NCBI RefSeq assembly: GCF_004912195.1
Contig: NZ_STGW01000001.1
Span: 176,967-240,966 of the forward strand
From: Nocardioides caeni
GTDB lineage: Bacteria; Actinomycetota; Actinomycetes; Propionibacteriales; Nocardioidaceae
Direction: 5' to 3'
Length of the DNA: 64,000 nucleotides
Position numbers and translations under genes: made by a program. The notes under the pieces were generated by a model. The model was not told the origin of the DNA. It made no database searches and saw nothing but the letters and a program-made list of their open reading frames with translations. Positions 28,401 through 37,599 of the stretch are shown piece after piece. Within the stretch, counting starts at the first letter, position 1. Every line of letters starts with the position of its first letter.

Positions 28401-30395
28401 GTGTACGACATCACCGTGATCCTGGCCCAGTTGGCCCTGATCATCGTCGTGGCCCGTCTGGCTGGTCTGGCAGCCGGTCGGGTGGGGATCCCGCCCGTCG
28501 TCGGCGAGATCATCGCCGGCGTGCTGCTCGGCCCGAGCCTGCTCGGAGCCGATCTGAGCGAGCAGCTCTTCCCGCTCGACACCCAGCCTTACCTGCAGCT
28601 GCTGGCGAGCATCGGGCTGGTCCTCTTCATGTTCGTCGTCGGGCTCGAGCTCGACGTGTCGCTGGTGAAGGGGCGGGGCCGGGTGGCTGCCTCGGTCTCG
28701 ATCGCATCGATCCTGCTGCCCTTCACCATGGGCTTCTTCCTGGCGCTGGCGCTCAAGGACCTGCGGTTCGCGGGCGCCGACGTGGTGCCCTTCGCCCTCT
28801 TCATCGGCGCAGCGATGTCGATCACGGCGTTCCCCGTGCTCGCCCGGATCCTGACCGACCGCCGGATGCACCGCACCGAGACCGGCGGCCTCGCGCTGGC
28901 CTGCGCCGCGACCGACGACGTCCTGGCCTGGACCATGCTGGCGGTCGTGATCGGTGTCGCCGGAGGCGAGGGTCACGGCCATGGGCCGGACTGGATCATC
29001 TACCTCGCGATCCCGTTCGCGCTGGTGGCGATCTTCGTCGTGCGCCCGGTGCTGACCCGACTGACATCGATGTACCGGAAGGCCGGGGAGCTGACTCCCT
29101 CGATCCTCTCGATCGTGCTCGTCGGCATCCTGCTGTTCTCCGCAGCCACCGAGTACCTCGGGGTGCACTTCATCTTCGGCGCCTTCCTCTTCGGTGCCAT
29201 CCTTCCGCATGAGGACGCAGCGCAGCTGCGCCACGAGATCCTCGTGCGGCTCGAGCAGATATCGGTCCTCCTGCTGCTGCCGGTGTTCTTCCTGGTCGCC
29301 GGGCTGGGAGTCGACATCCGTGGCCTGAGTGGGGAGAACTTCCTGCAGCTGGTCGCGATCCTCGCGGTGGCCATCGTCGGCAAGTACGTCGGCGCCTACC
29401 TGGGTGCGCGCTCGGCCGGAGTGCCGCACTGGCAGGCCAACTCACTGGGCATCCTGATGAACACCCGGGGTCTCACTGAGATCGTCATCCTCACCGTCGG
29501 CAAGGAGCTCCACCTGCTGAGCGACGAGTTGTTCACGATGATGGTGGTGATGGCCCTGGTCACGACCATCATGACCGGGCCCTTGCTGAACCTCGCCTAT
29601 CCCCGGCGTCGTGTGGCCCGCGACATCGCCGAGGCGGAGCGGGCGGCACTCGGCGAGGAGGCGGTCGATCGGGTCCTCGTGCTCGCTCGGGACGGGCACG
29701 ACAACCAGGTGCTCCTCGACGTGGCCGCCGCAGCCCTGGCTGGCGCGCGACCGGCGGAGATCGTCGTCGCTGAGATCACCTTGCAGGGACGTGCGCTGGA
29801 GGTCGGCAGCGGCATGTCGCTCGACCTGGCCGAGATGGCCGAGGCCATGGGCCGACAGCAGGTCCTGGTCCGCCGCGGTGAGGAGATCGGCATCCCGGTC
29901 CGCGTGATCGCCCACCCGAGCGGTGACGTCGAAGGCGACCTCCTGGAGTTGGTCGACGTCCTGCAGCCCCAGGGACTGGTCGTGTGGTCGGACGACCCGG
30001 CCGAGGAGGCCGTGCGGGCAGCGAACGAGTCCCCGGTCGTCATCGTGGCCGCTGGAGCGGCGGCGCCGGACGTCGATGCCCGGGTCGTGGCGCACTGGAC
30101 GGGGGACGGCAACGGTGACGCCGCGGTGCTGCTGGGTGCCCGCCTGGCGGTGGCCCGAGGTGTGTCGCTCGAGGTCCGCGGTGATGGCCGACGGCCGGCC
30201 GGTGTGCGCTCCCAGCTGCAGGAGCGCGGCATCCCGCTGCTGGACGGGACGCCCGAGGACGGACCGCTCGCGGCGCCGCCGATCGAGGTCGCGGGACTCA
30301 GCGGCGCTGCCGTCATCCGGGTCCGCGCCGAGCTCGACGCCGCACCCGTCGACTTCGCCGCTGTGGAGCTGGGGGCGACGACCGCACGGGGCTGA
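28401..30395 (+). CDS. Cation:proton antiporter (CPA2 family) with C-terminal cytoplasmic domain
   Basis: 664 residues. The first 415 form about twelve membrane helices of the Na+/H+ exchanger fold, including GIPPVVGEIIAGVLLGPSLLG, ATDDVLAWTMLAVVIG (with the aspartates expected in ion exchange) and FIFGAFLFGAILP. The last 240 residues are soluble and look like a degenerate universal-stress or nucleotide-binding module (VDRVLVLARDGHDNQVLLDVAAAALA). It should exchange Na+ or K+ for protons. The GTG at 28401 has GAGAGAGG upstream. Confidence 0.87.
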   Translation: MYDITVILAQLALIIVVARLAGLAAGRVGIPPVVGEIIAGVLLGPSLLGADLSEQLFPLDTQPYLQLLASIGLVLFMFVVGLELDVSLVKGRGRVAASVSIASILLPFTMGFFLALALKDLRFAGADVVPFALFIGAAMSITAFPVLARILTDRRMHRTETGGLALACAATDDVLAWTMLAVVIGVAGGEGHGHGPDWIIYLAIPFALVAIFVVRPVLTRLTSMYRKAGELTPSILSIVLVGILLFSAATEYLGVHFIFGAFLFGAILPHEDAAQLRHEILVRLEQISVLLLLPVFFLVAGLGVDIRGLSGENFLQLVAILAVAIVGKYVGAYLGARSAGVPHWQANSLGILMNTRGLTEIVILTVGKELHLLSDELFTMMVVMALVTTIMTGPLLNLAYPRRRVARDIAEAERAALGEEAVDRVLVLARDGHDNQVLLDVAAAALAGARPAEIVVAEITLQGRALEVGSGMSLDLAEMAEAMGRQQVLVRRGEEIGIPVRVIAHPSGDVEGDLLELVDVLQPQGLVVWSDDPAEEAVRAANESPVVIVAAGAAAPDVDARVVAHWTGDGNGDAAVLLGARLAVARGVSLEVRGDGRRPAGVRSQLQERGIPLLDGTPEDGPLAAPPIEVAGLSGAAVIRVRAELDAAPVDFAAVELGATTARG

Positions 30396-30408
30396 TTCCA
30401 GGCTGAGC

Positions 30409-31746
30409 TCAGCTGCTGGCGCCGGCGTGCGTGTTGAACGCCAGCGTGCGGTGGCCGATGCGTACCCGTGTGCCCTGGACCAGGACCTGCTCGGTGCCGG
30501 GCGGCATCCGCACCCAGTCAGGCGTCTTCGGCACGTGCACGAAGGTCCCGTTGGTCGAGTTGTTGTCGATCAGCACGACGTCCCAGCCACGCATCTCCAG
30601 CCGGGCGTGGACCCGTGAGACCTGGTTGGACTGGTCGATGATCGGGAGCGGCCGGAACTCACCGGAGGTGATCCGGGAGTCCGCGCCCGGGTCGCGGCCC
30701 AGCAGGTAGGCCGTGTCGAGCTGGAAGACTGACCCGTCGTCGAGCACGATGACGCCGAGCGGAGGTCGCACGCCGCTGACGAGGACCGGCGTCTGCTGCA
30801 CCATGTTGATGCCGCAGATGCCGCAGAACAGCACTCGCGGGTCGTTGAAGTGCCGGTTCTTGCAGTAGACGCCTCGGACCATCTCCTGCGCCGCGTCGTC
30901 CATGACCTGCTCGGCGTGCTCGACGATCGGGAGGGGCTCGAAGTCGTCGATGTCGTCGTCCACGTCGGACATCAGCACCGACTGGAAGCTGACGTGCTCG
31001 TCGGCCACTGGGGGAGGCAGGGGGCGTCCGGACGGGACGGGCGGGGGCGCGTCGTGCACGTGCCCGTCGTCGTGGGCGTGTGCCGCGGCTTCGGGGATGT
31101 CGGCGACGACCTCCGGCGCAGGCGGCGCCGGAGGGACGGGGGTCGCTGGCACCGCCATCTCGTCCGTCGACCCGCTGCTGTCGTCGATCATGGCGTCACC
31201 GGACATGGCCTCTGCCATGGCCGGTTCGGCCGTGTCGGGCGCCATGGTCGGTGCCTTCATCAGTGGGCTGTTCGCGGGCACCGTGAAGGACCCCGCGGGC
31301 ACGACACCGCCGTCGAGGCGATAGGGCGAGTCGTCGGTCGGCGCTGCGGTGAGGGGCAGCGTGACGGTCACCGAGGAGACGGGCCATGGGATCAGGCGCT
31401 CCACCCAGGCGAGCGAGTCGGCTCCCGAGATCTGCTCGCCGTCGACCGTCACCGTCACGTCACCGTCGACGAACACGGCGAGACCGGTCGAGTGCGGAGC
31501 GAGCGCGGCGAAGCCCGGTGACTGGTCGACGGCCGTGGACAGCATCAGCGCGTAGCCGCGCACCAGCTGGCGGCCCTGACCCCCGTTGGCGGCCACCATC
31601 TGGGCGTGCTCGAGATACGGCTTGACCGCCGTGGGGTCGGTGGATCCGACGAGGAGGGCGACCGGGCCGACCCGGGCGAGAGTGCCCTCGCCGGGGCCGG
31701 GCACCACGGTGGCTCGGGACCAGTCGTCTGCAGAGGTGAGGGGCAT
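30409..31746 (-). CDS. FHA-domain protein with central zinc-ribbon-like region
   Basis: 445 residues. Residues 1-135 form an unrecognised alpha/beta domain (TLARVGPVALLVGSTD, GLAVFVDGDVTVTVDG). A Pro/Ala/acidic linker follows to about 285, then a cysteine cluster (YCKNRHFNDPRVLFCGICG) like a zinc ribbon, then a C-terminal FHA domain with the phosphothreonine-binding set GRDPGAD, SRVHARLE and NNSTNGTF. It should read a phosphothreonine made by a kinase of this locus. It is the last gene of the oxidoreductase operon; a GTG at 31752 overlapping the previous stop is an alternative start to the ATG at 31746. Confidence 0.87.
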   Translation of the reverse strand: MPLTSADDWSRATVVPGPGEGTLARVGPVALLVGSTDPTAVKPYLEHAQMVAANGGQGRQLVRGYALMLSTAVDQSPGFAALAPHSTGLAVFVDGDVTVTVDGEQISGADSLAWVERLIPWPVSSVTVTLPLTAAPTDDSPYRLDGGVVPAGSFTVPANSPLMKAPTMAPDTAEPAMAEAMSGDAMIDDSSGSTDEMAVPATPVPPAPPAPEVVADIPEAAAHAHDDGHVHDAPPPVPSGRPLPPPVADEHVSFQSVLMSDVDDDIDDFEPLPIVEHAEQVMDDAAQEMVRGVYCKNRHFNDPRVLFCGICGINMVQQTPVLVSGVRPPLGVIVLDDGSVFQLDTAYLLGRDPGADSRITSGEFRPLPIIDQSNQVSRVHARLEMRGWDVVLIDNNSTNGTFVHVPKTPDWVRMPPGTEQVLVQGTRVRIGHRTLAFNTHAGASS

Positions 31747-31748
31747 GG

Positions 31749-32204
31749 TCACACGATCCTTCCACCGAAGAAGCGCCAGCGGATGAAGGGCACGCGCATC
31801 GGGCCGTTGGTCCAGACCCAGATCACGAACCAGATCACGGAGAAGTCGATGAAGAAGGCCCAGAACGGGACGGAGTCCTCCTCGATGCCGGGAACGGCGC
31901 CGATGTCGACGAGCAGCCAGACCAGCGCCGCCTCGTTGACGATCGTGATCAGGCCGAACATCGTCGGCCAGTCCTTCTCCCAGCGGAACTGCTGGATGCC
32001 GTGGTAGATCAGCTCCCACACGATGCCCAGCACGAGCGTGGTCAGCAGGATCAGGTACGTGGCCTGGTAGCTGTCGCCGTCGAAACCGAGGTCCACGTCG
32101 TCGTTGCCCGGGAGCAGCGGGGTGATGAGAAAGGTGATGACGCCGCCGAAGACGACGAGCATGAAGATCCTGGTCTGGATCCGGCCGTTGAGGGTGGGCA
32201 ACAT
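31749..32204 (-). CDS. Four-helix membrane protein of the FHA/oxidoreductase operon
   Basis: 151 residues with four predicted helices (IFMLVVFGGVITFLITPLL, ATYLILLTTLVLGIVWELI, MFGLITIVNEAALVWLLV, FWAFFIDFSVIWFVIWVW) and a basic C-terminus PFIRWRFFGGRIV. The ATG at 32204 has GGGAG seven bases upstream; the longer open frame has no helices and is not used. I do not recognise the family. Its stop is next to the FHA gene start, and the oxidoreductase gene lies 55 bases upstream. It may anchor the FHA protein or oxidoreductase, which is inference. Confidence 0.75.
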   Translation of the reverse strand: MLPTLNGRIQTRIFMLVVFGGVITFLITPLLPGNDDVDLGFDGDSYQATYLILLTTLVLGIVWELIYHGIQQFRWEKDWPTMFGLITIVNEAALVWLLVDIGAVPGIEEDSVPFWAFFIDFSVIWFVIWVWTNGPMRVPFIRWRFFGGRIV

Positions 32205-32259
32205 CAGCAGTCTCCCGGGGCGGTCGGTCGGGTGGGGGCGTGCAGCGGGGGAGCGGCGG

Positions 32260-33876
32260 TCACGGCGCGCTCCCGGCCAGCCACTTCCACCACTGGGTCG
32301 TCGACCGGACGGGACCGAGCCGTTTGCAGAAGCCGCGTTTGGCGAGGTCGCCGTAGATCTCCTGGGCCGCCACCTGGAGGCCGAGGAAGGTGTCGACACC
32401 GGGGAAGTAGCCGCCGAGGGTCGTGGCACCGGAGGCATACATCGCGCCGGTGCCCGACGTGGTGCCGATCAGCTCGAAGTTGCGGTCGACGTTGAGCCGG
32501 CCGACCGGGTTGCGGCTCGCACCACCGTGCTCGAGCAGATCCTTGAGCAGCCGGTGCTCGGCGATGTCCGCCTCCAGTCCGGTGCAGTCGATGACGAAGT
32601 CGACCTCGACCGGTACGACGCCCTGCGCGGTCCGGATCTGGTTGACGATCCGCTCGCCGTTGGGCTGCATGTCGTCGACGGTGCCGACGACGCAGTTGTA
32701 CCAACCCTCGCGACGGCCCTGGTTCATCTGGCGCTGCCAGCTCTTGCGCCACGGCGTGTTGGTGCCGCCCATCCGCTTGTAGAGCTCGGCGCGCTGCTCG
32801 CCCTCCAGCTGACGCACCTGGGCCTTGAGCTGACCGCCCCACACCGACTTGGGGTAGTTGAAGCCCTGGTACGCCCAGCCGTTGCCGCCACGTCGCCGCA
32901 TGAACACCCGCGTCCTGCCGCCACCGGGGCGCGGGTCGGCCTCGTTGCCGTAGCCGTCGTTGGTGCCGGTGATGTAGGTGCGGAAGAGGTGCACGATGTT
33001 GGTCTGCGCGCCGAACTTCTCGCGGTCGTCCATCAGGCGTTGGAGGATGCGGGACGCGACGATGCCGCCGCCGCGCACCAGCACCGTGCTGGGGTGCTGG
33101 ACCAGACGCTCATAGACGTGCTCGTGGGCCTCGTAGGCGTTGACGATGTGCCGGTAGTCGTTGTTCTCGGTCCGGTAGCGCTGCAGCTCGGGCAGGAACT
33201 TCAGGCCGGGATAGCCCACGGCCACGTGGACGTACTGTGATCGGAACGCGACGCGTTTGGTCGCCGAGGCTCCCTCGGGCGGCGTCAGGATCGTGAAGTA
33301 GCCACCGCCGTAGCGGCGTCGCACGATCCGGACGAGGCCCTTGACCAGCCTCTCGTCGTAGCCGATCCGCTTGGCCTCGCGCTCGAGCTGCTCGAAGACG
33401 TTGCCGGCCTTCGGTGTGTAGTAGTCGGCGAAGATCGGCTCGCTGAAGAGCCCCCACAGCACCTTCGGGTCGAGCTTTCGCACGCCCTCGGCGAAGCCGT
33501 AGGACGGGAAGCCCCAGATGTTGTCGGGTCGCGACGCCGAGTCCGAGCGGATCCGCTCGGGCCGGGGCACCTGGGAGACCCGGGTCAGGTACTCGTAGGT
33601 CTGCCACGCGAAGTCCAGCGTGCTCAGCACCCGCATCTGCGAGGTCGGCACGCCGGCGATCCGGAGATAGTCGAGCGTCACGAAGCTGCCGATGCCGCCG
33701 CCGATCGTCACGAACGGGATGTCGACGATCGGGATGCCGGCCGCTGCCACCATCTCGTCGGTCCAGAAGTCCGACTGGAGCAGCTGGTCGTTGAGATCAC
33801 CCGTGATCTGCTGTGCCGGCAGGTACGTCGACGGGTCGGTGGTGGGCACCACCGATGCTGCGGAGGGATCGATCAA
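32260..33876 (-). CDS. Rossmann-fold FAD/NAD(P)-binding oxidoreductase of unknown substrate
   Basis: 538 residues. A dinucleotide-binding loop VTIGGGIGSFVTLDYL lies at about 57-72, later than usual, after an N-terminal extension. A second segment, VLVRGGGIVASRILQRL (about 265), and a C-terminal VDFVIDCTGLEAD and SGTGAMYASGATTLGG complete a flavoprotein-like plan. I cannot name a reaction. It leads an operon with the membrane protein and FHA protein and is divergent from a kinase gene. The ATG follows GAGGAGAGG, with a 32-base leader from a TAGCGT box. Confidence 0.75.
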   Translation of the reverse strand: MIDPSAASVVPTTDPSTYLPAQQITGDLNDQLLQSDFWTDEMVAAAGIPIVDIPFVTIGGGIGSFVTLDYLRIAGVPTSQMRVLSTLDFAWQTYEYLTRVSQVPRPERIRSDSASRPDNIWGFPSYGFAEGVRKLDPKVLWGLFSEPIFADYYTPKAGNVFEQLEREAKRIGYDERLVKGLVRIVRRRYGGGYFTILTPPEGASATKRVAFRSQYVHVAVGYPGLKFLPELQRYRTENNDYRHIVNAYEAHEHVYERLVQHPSTVLVRGGGIVASRILQRLMDDREKFGAQTNIVHLFRTYITGTNDGYGNEADPRPGGGRTRVFMRRRGGNGWAYQGFNYPKSVWGGQLKAQVRQLEGEQRAELYKRMGGTNTPWRKSWQRQMNQGRREGWYNCVVGTVDDMQPNGERIVNQIRTAQGVVPVEVDFVIDCTGLEADIAEHRLLKDLLEHGGASRNPVGRLNVDRNFELIGTTSGTGAMYASGATTLGGYFPGVDTFLGLQVAAQEIYGDLAKRGFCKRLGPVRSTTQWWKWLAGSAP

Positions 33877-33908
33877 GGTGCCTCTCCTCGGTCGCTCGGG
33901 GCGTCGGA

Positions 33909-33930
33909 ACGCTACACCCGCTACCCGATG
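33909..33930 (-). promoter_or_regulatory. Predicted promoter of the oxidoreductase-FHA operon
   Basis: On the minus strand TAGCGT (33909-33914) stands 32 bases before the oxidoreductase start. GAAACGC occurs 17 bases further upstream and also precedes the VWA operon promoter. The same -10 sequence, TAGCGT, serves the VWA operon at 38.35 kb. Confidence 0.45.
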
Positions 33931-34139
33931 TGCGTTTCAGTGAATCCTTGCACCATCCCGGTCCTGATTGGGAGGGTTTCACCGGACCTGTCTGGTGCCG
34001 TTCGCCAGGCCGTGGATCGGTGGATCGACGCCAGGCGGTCACGGTCGCGGTCCGGCGGTGTTTCCGGGTGTGGAGTCCGTCCGCCCGTGACATGCTGGTC
34101 CCCGGCCGGGTGTCGGCACCGACAGTCACGGAGGATCGA

Positions 34140-34934
34140 GTGCAGGGAATCGCTGATTACGAGTTCGTCCGCCCCCTGGGCGAGTCGAACTACGGCACGA
34201 ACTACCTGTCGAAGGCCCCGTCGCGCCTGGGTGTCCCCGCTGCCGAGGTCGTGGTCAAGGTGATCGCCGGACCGACCTCCGACGACGCGTTCCGCCGTGC
34301 GACGCGCGAGCTCAAGCACTTCAGCGTCGCCGACTCCGACCGCCTCGTCGCCGTCTATGACGCCGGACGCCACGGCGGCGCGTTCTACTACGCGATGGAG
34401 TTCCTGCCGCTGGGCTCGCTCGAGAAGCCGAACGTCGAGATCGACACCAGCGCCCGGGTCGCGGCCGTGCGCGACGCGGCCCTGGCCGCGCACGCGCTGC
34501 ACGAGCGGGGCATCGCACACCGTGACATCAAGCCCGCCAACATCCTGCTGGCCGAGGACGGCGGGCGGCTCGCGGACCTCGGCCTGTCCCAGCTGCTGTC
34601 CCCGGGGATGGTGACCACGGGTCTGGGGCAGATCGGCCTGGAGTTCACCGACCCGGCGATCATGCTCGGCGCGCAGGCCTCGCGCGCCAGCGACATCTGG
34701 TCGTTGGGGGCGTCCCTGCACTTCGCGATCAGCGGCAAGGGCGTCTACGGCGAGCTGCGCGGCACCGAGCCGCTGTTGCTGGTCCGTTCGATCCTCGGGT
34801 CCCAGCCCACCCTGGCCGACGACCTGCCTCCCGCCGCGCGGGAGCTGATCGAGGCGTGCCTGTCGACCGACGTCGGAGCGCGCCCGCGCACCGCGGCCGA
34901 GGTGGCAGAGCGCGCCTCGGCCCTCGGCATCTGA
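34140..34934 (+). CDS. Serine/threonine protein kinase, minimal kinase domain
   Basis: 264 residues, essentially only a kinase domain: a modified glycine-rich loop (LGESNYGTNYLS), ATP lysine in EVVVKVIAG, catalytic loop HRDIKPANILL and DLG in place of DFG (LADLGLSQ). The usual APE motif is replaced by EFTDPAIMLG. There is no membrane segment, unlike PknB-type kinases. The GTG at 34140 has GGAGG at good spacing. The next gene, for a single-pass membrane protein, starts 8 bases after the stop, so the two probably act together. Confidence 0.88.
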   Translation: MQGIADYEFVRPLGESNYGTNYLSKAPSRLGVPAAEVVVKVIAGPTSDDAFRRATRELKHFSVADSDRLVAVYDAGRHGGAFYYAMEFLPLGSLEKPNVEIDTSARVAAVRDAALAAHALHERGIAHRDIKPANILLAEDGGRLADLGLSQLLSPGMVTTGLGQIGLEFTDPAIMLGAQASRASDIWSLGASLHFAISGKGVYGELRGTEPLLLVRSILGSQPTLADDLPPAARELIEACLSTDVGARPRTAAEVAERASALGI

Positions 34935-34941
34935 GGCCCCC

Positions 34942-36501
34942 GTGGAGCTGCACGACGCCCTGCGCGAGCTGGTGACGGCGCACGGACCCGGCATGATGCA
35001 GGACTCAGCCGGCTTCCGCGGTGTCCTCGACGACGTGCTCGAGGAGGACCAGGCGACCACGGGTGAGATCAACCTGCTCGTCGACGCGGTTCGGTTCGAC
35101 GTCCTCACCAGCCTGGACGACCTGTTGTCGGGTGGAGCCACCCCGGACCGCGCCGTCGAGGAGACGGGTGCCCGTCTCGCCCGCGAACGCGGGGGAGACG
35201 ACCGGGTCTCGGCGAGCTGGGCCGCCGCGGTGCTGGGCTTCGCCGTCGGGAAGGTGCCGGAGGCGGTCGTCCTTCGCTACCGGTCCCAGCGCGCGCCGGG
35301 CACGCATCGTCCGCCGCCGACCACCGCGCCGCCGGTGCAGTCGCCCCCACCGTCCTGGCCGCCGGTCCAGCAGCCACTGGTGCAGCAGCCACCGATGCAG
35401 TCGCCACCCACCTCGTGGCCGCAGGTGCCGCAGCAGGGCGTCACCACGGCCCCGCCGGGCGTCGGCATCCCGGGGGCGCCCTACTCCTCGGTCCCGTCCC
35501 GCGGCTTTCCGCCGCCGAGGAAGCGGTCGGTGGCGGTGTGGGTCGCCGCGGCCGTTGCCGTCGTCGTCGTGATCGCCGGAGCCATCGTCGCTGTCGTCCT
35601 CATCGCCGGCGGTGGTGACGACCCCAGCGCCGACGACGACGGGGACAAGGCCTCACCGAGCGCCACCGAGGCGACGGTCGACGTCGAGCCCGACGCGATC
35701 GACGAGCGGTACGACGCCCTGGCGGCCGGCATCAGCACCGGTGCGGGGGAGTGCGAGGCGGGCACGCCCACGTCGGGACAGTCCGAGGTCGTCGACTGCA
35801 CCCTCGACGCTGCCACCCTTCAGCTCGTCACCTGGTCGGACGAAGCGGCCTTCACCAACGCGCGCGAGACCCGGCTCGACTACCGAGCCGGCACCATCAC
35901 CCAGGTCGAGGACGCATCCGCTCTCTACACGTTCGACCCGGAGCCCGCGGGCAGCAACGACGCCGCCCTCGTCTACTGGGACAGCACCGCGGCCCTCCAG
36001 TCCGCGACGATCCGGGGCGAGGGAGGCGCCGAGTTCGACACCGTGCGCGCGCTCTTCGACGACGCGTCGCCTCGCGTGAGCGTCCCGAGCGGGCCCGGCA
36101 ACGAGAAGCTGCGCGAGTTCATCGGCATCAACATGGACATCGCCGGCTGCACCCGCAGCCACACCTACTTCGACGGCGAGTCGGAGGAGGACAACTGCAC
36201 GGCGGATGTCGACGGCGTCGTCGTGAGCGTGGGCCGCTTCACCACCCGTGAGGGTCTCCGCAAGCAGCGGGCCTACTACAAGGGTGAGTACGACGCCGCC
36301 TCCACCCAGGGCGGTGGGGGCCCGTGGCGCTTCGGCGAGGGCAGGACGGAGGGTGCCTATTACGGCTACCTCAACGCCGAGGGAACGACCGCGACCGTCT
36401 ACTGGGACTGGAACGAGGCGCAGTGCTTCTGCTACGGCATCGCATGGAGCTTCGACGGCAAGCTCAAGCTCGTCGAGGACTGGTGGCCCAGCGAGGAGTG
36501 A
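34942..36501 (+). CDS. Single-pass membrane protein with N-terminal helical domain and extracellular domain
   Basis: 519 residues. Residues 1-110 form a helical domain (LHDALRELVTAHGPGMMQDS ... FRGVLDDVL). I recall similar regions in bacterial signalling proteins with helices like LRDLCGEYRREI, but that is from memory. A Pro/Gln-rich linker (115-190) leads to a membrane helix (about 194-219, VAVWVAAAVAVVVVIAGAIVA). A roughly 300-residue extracellular domain follows, with paired cysteines and a WDWNEAQCFCYGIAWSFDG end. It is coupled to the kinase upstream and may be its sensor or its substrate. Confidence 0.7.
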   Translation: MELHDALRELVTAHGPGMMQDSAGFRGVLDDVLEEDQATTGEINLLVDAVRFDVLTSLDDLLSGGATPDRAVEETGARLARERGGDDRVSASWAAAVLGFAVGKVPEAVVLRYRSQRAPGTHRPPPTTAPPVQSPPPSWPPVQQPLVQQPPMQSPPTSWPQVPQQGVTTAPPGVGIPGAPYSSVPSRGFPPPRKRSVAVWVAAAVAVVVVIAGAIVAVVLIAGGGDDPSADDDGDKASPSATEATVDVEPDAIDERYDALAAGISTGAGECEAGTPTSGQSEVVDCTLDAATLQLVTWSDEAAFTNARETRLDYRAGTITQVEDASALYTFDPEPAGSNDAALVYWDSTAALQSATIRGEGGAEFDTVRALFDDASPRVSVPSGPGNEKLREFIGINMDIAGCTRSHTYFDGESEEDNCTADVDGVVVSVGRFTTREGLRKQRAYYKGEYDAASTQGGGGPWRFGEGRTEGAYYGYLNAEGTTATVYWDWNEAQCFCYGIAWSFDGKLKLVEDWWPSEE

Positions 36502-36531
36502 CCCCGGCCTGATCTCTGCGCGCTGGGCGGC

Positions 36532-37599
36532 TCAGCCGGATCCGGGTGCCGGCGTCGGGACGGTGTCGGGTGCCGCGTCGAGATCGAACGGCTCCTCGTC
36601 CGTCGCCGACCACTCGTCGGGCGCGTCCGGCTGATCGGGCTGGGGCGCGCGCGGGGTCGTGTCCGGCGTGGGGATCGTGTCGGCGAGGTCGGGGCGCGAG
36701 ATCCCCGTGACGTCGGAGCGGATGAGCAGCGCCATGGTGGTGTCGTCGCCGCCGACGCGGGCGGGCTCGGCCAGCCAGTCCGGCAACTGCTCCTTGACCC
36801 AGGTCAGCCCGCGCTGGCGGCTGAAGTCCAGCAGTTGCTGGCCGGTCTCGCGCCACCAGCCGTCGGCGTCGACCCGCGGCCGGCTGAAGCCGTCGGAGCA
36901 CAGGAAGGCGAGGGCCACCCTGTCGCCGCGGGCGTCCAGTGCGGCGACGCGGAGTGCCGCGACCGGGTCGGCCTGGCACAGGGACGTGGTGTGCAGTCCG
37001 TCGAGGTCGGGATCCTCCGGCAGGGGACGCGCGGCCTCGCCGTCGGAGGAGACCACCACGGAGTCACCGTCGCCGATCTGCAGGAAGACCATGAGGTCGC
37101 CGACGGCGGCGGTCGCCAGGATCGTGGCGCCGTAGGCGCGGAGCCGGTCGTCGGCCGCGCCGGACTCCACCTCGGTGGCCGAGTAGGGATGGGCCGCCAG
37201 GTGGTGGCCGACCTTCTCGGTCCACGTGGCGACGAGGGCGCTTCCCGTTTCGCGCAGCAGGGCGTGCACCGCCTGGACGCGTGCCTCGTCGGTGGCCACC
37301 TCGCCGGTGCCGGCACCGGGGGCGAGGTCGGCCAGGCGGGGCAGTGTCCGCCGCAGCTCCTCGACGGCGCTGATCACGGCGAGAGCCGCGCCCGTGTCGC
37401 TGCGGAAGTGCAGCTTGTGACCATGGCCGTCCGCGACGGCCATCACGGCACGCCCCGTGGACGGATCGGTCCAGGTCAGCACGGCATCCTGAAGTGGGAG
37501 CTCGTCACGGACGTGGACCGACCCGATCGTCGACGCCGACAGCGCCGTCCACGTCGCGGGCGTCCGCCCGGGCCGATCGCCCGGTGGGCGGGTGGTCAT
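36532..37599 (-). CDS. PP2C-family serine/threonine phosphatase (triad member)
   Basis: 355 residues. The PP2C metal-binding motifs are present as VMAVADGHGHKLHFRSDTGA, FLQIGDGDSVVV, LAFLCSDGFSRP and VGGDDTTMALLI. It differs from PstP-type enzymes by a long acidic, proline-rich C-terminal tail (about 300-355). The ATG overlaps the stop of the VWA gene (ATGA), so VWA and phosphatase are co-translated. It should reverse phosphorylation by the two kinases encoded on either side. Confidence 0.88.
   Translation of the reverse strand: MTTRPPGDRPGRTPATWTALSASTIGSVHVRDELPLQDAVLTWTDPSTGRAVMAVADGHGHKLHFRSDTGAALAVISAVEELRRTLPRLADLAPGAGTGEVATDEARVQAVHALLRETGSALVATWTEKVGHHLAAHPYSATEVESGAADDRLRAYGATILATAAVGDLMVFLQIGDGDSVVVSSDGEAARPLPEDPDLDGLHTTSLCQADPVAALRVAALDARGDRVALAFLCSDGFSRPRVDADGWWRETGQQLLDFSRQRGLTWVKEQLPDWLAEPARVGGDDTTMALLIRSDVTGISRPDLADTIPTPDTTPRAPQPDQPDAPDEWSATDEEPFDLDAAPDTVPTPAPGSG

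Noticed and set aside
34942..36501. Calling the kinase-linked membrane protein a PASTA-type sensor
   Set aside because: The extracellular part lacks PASTA repeats; its cysteines and aromatic C-terminus point to another, unknown fold.
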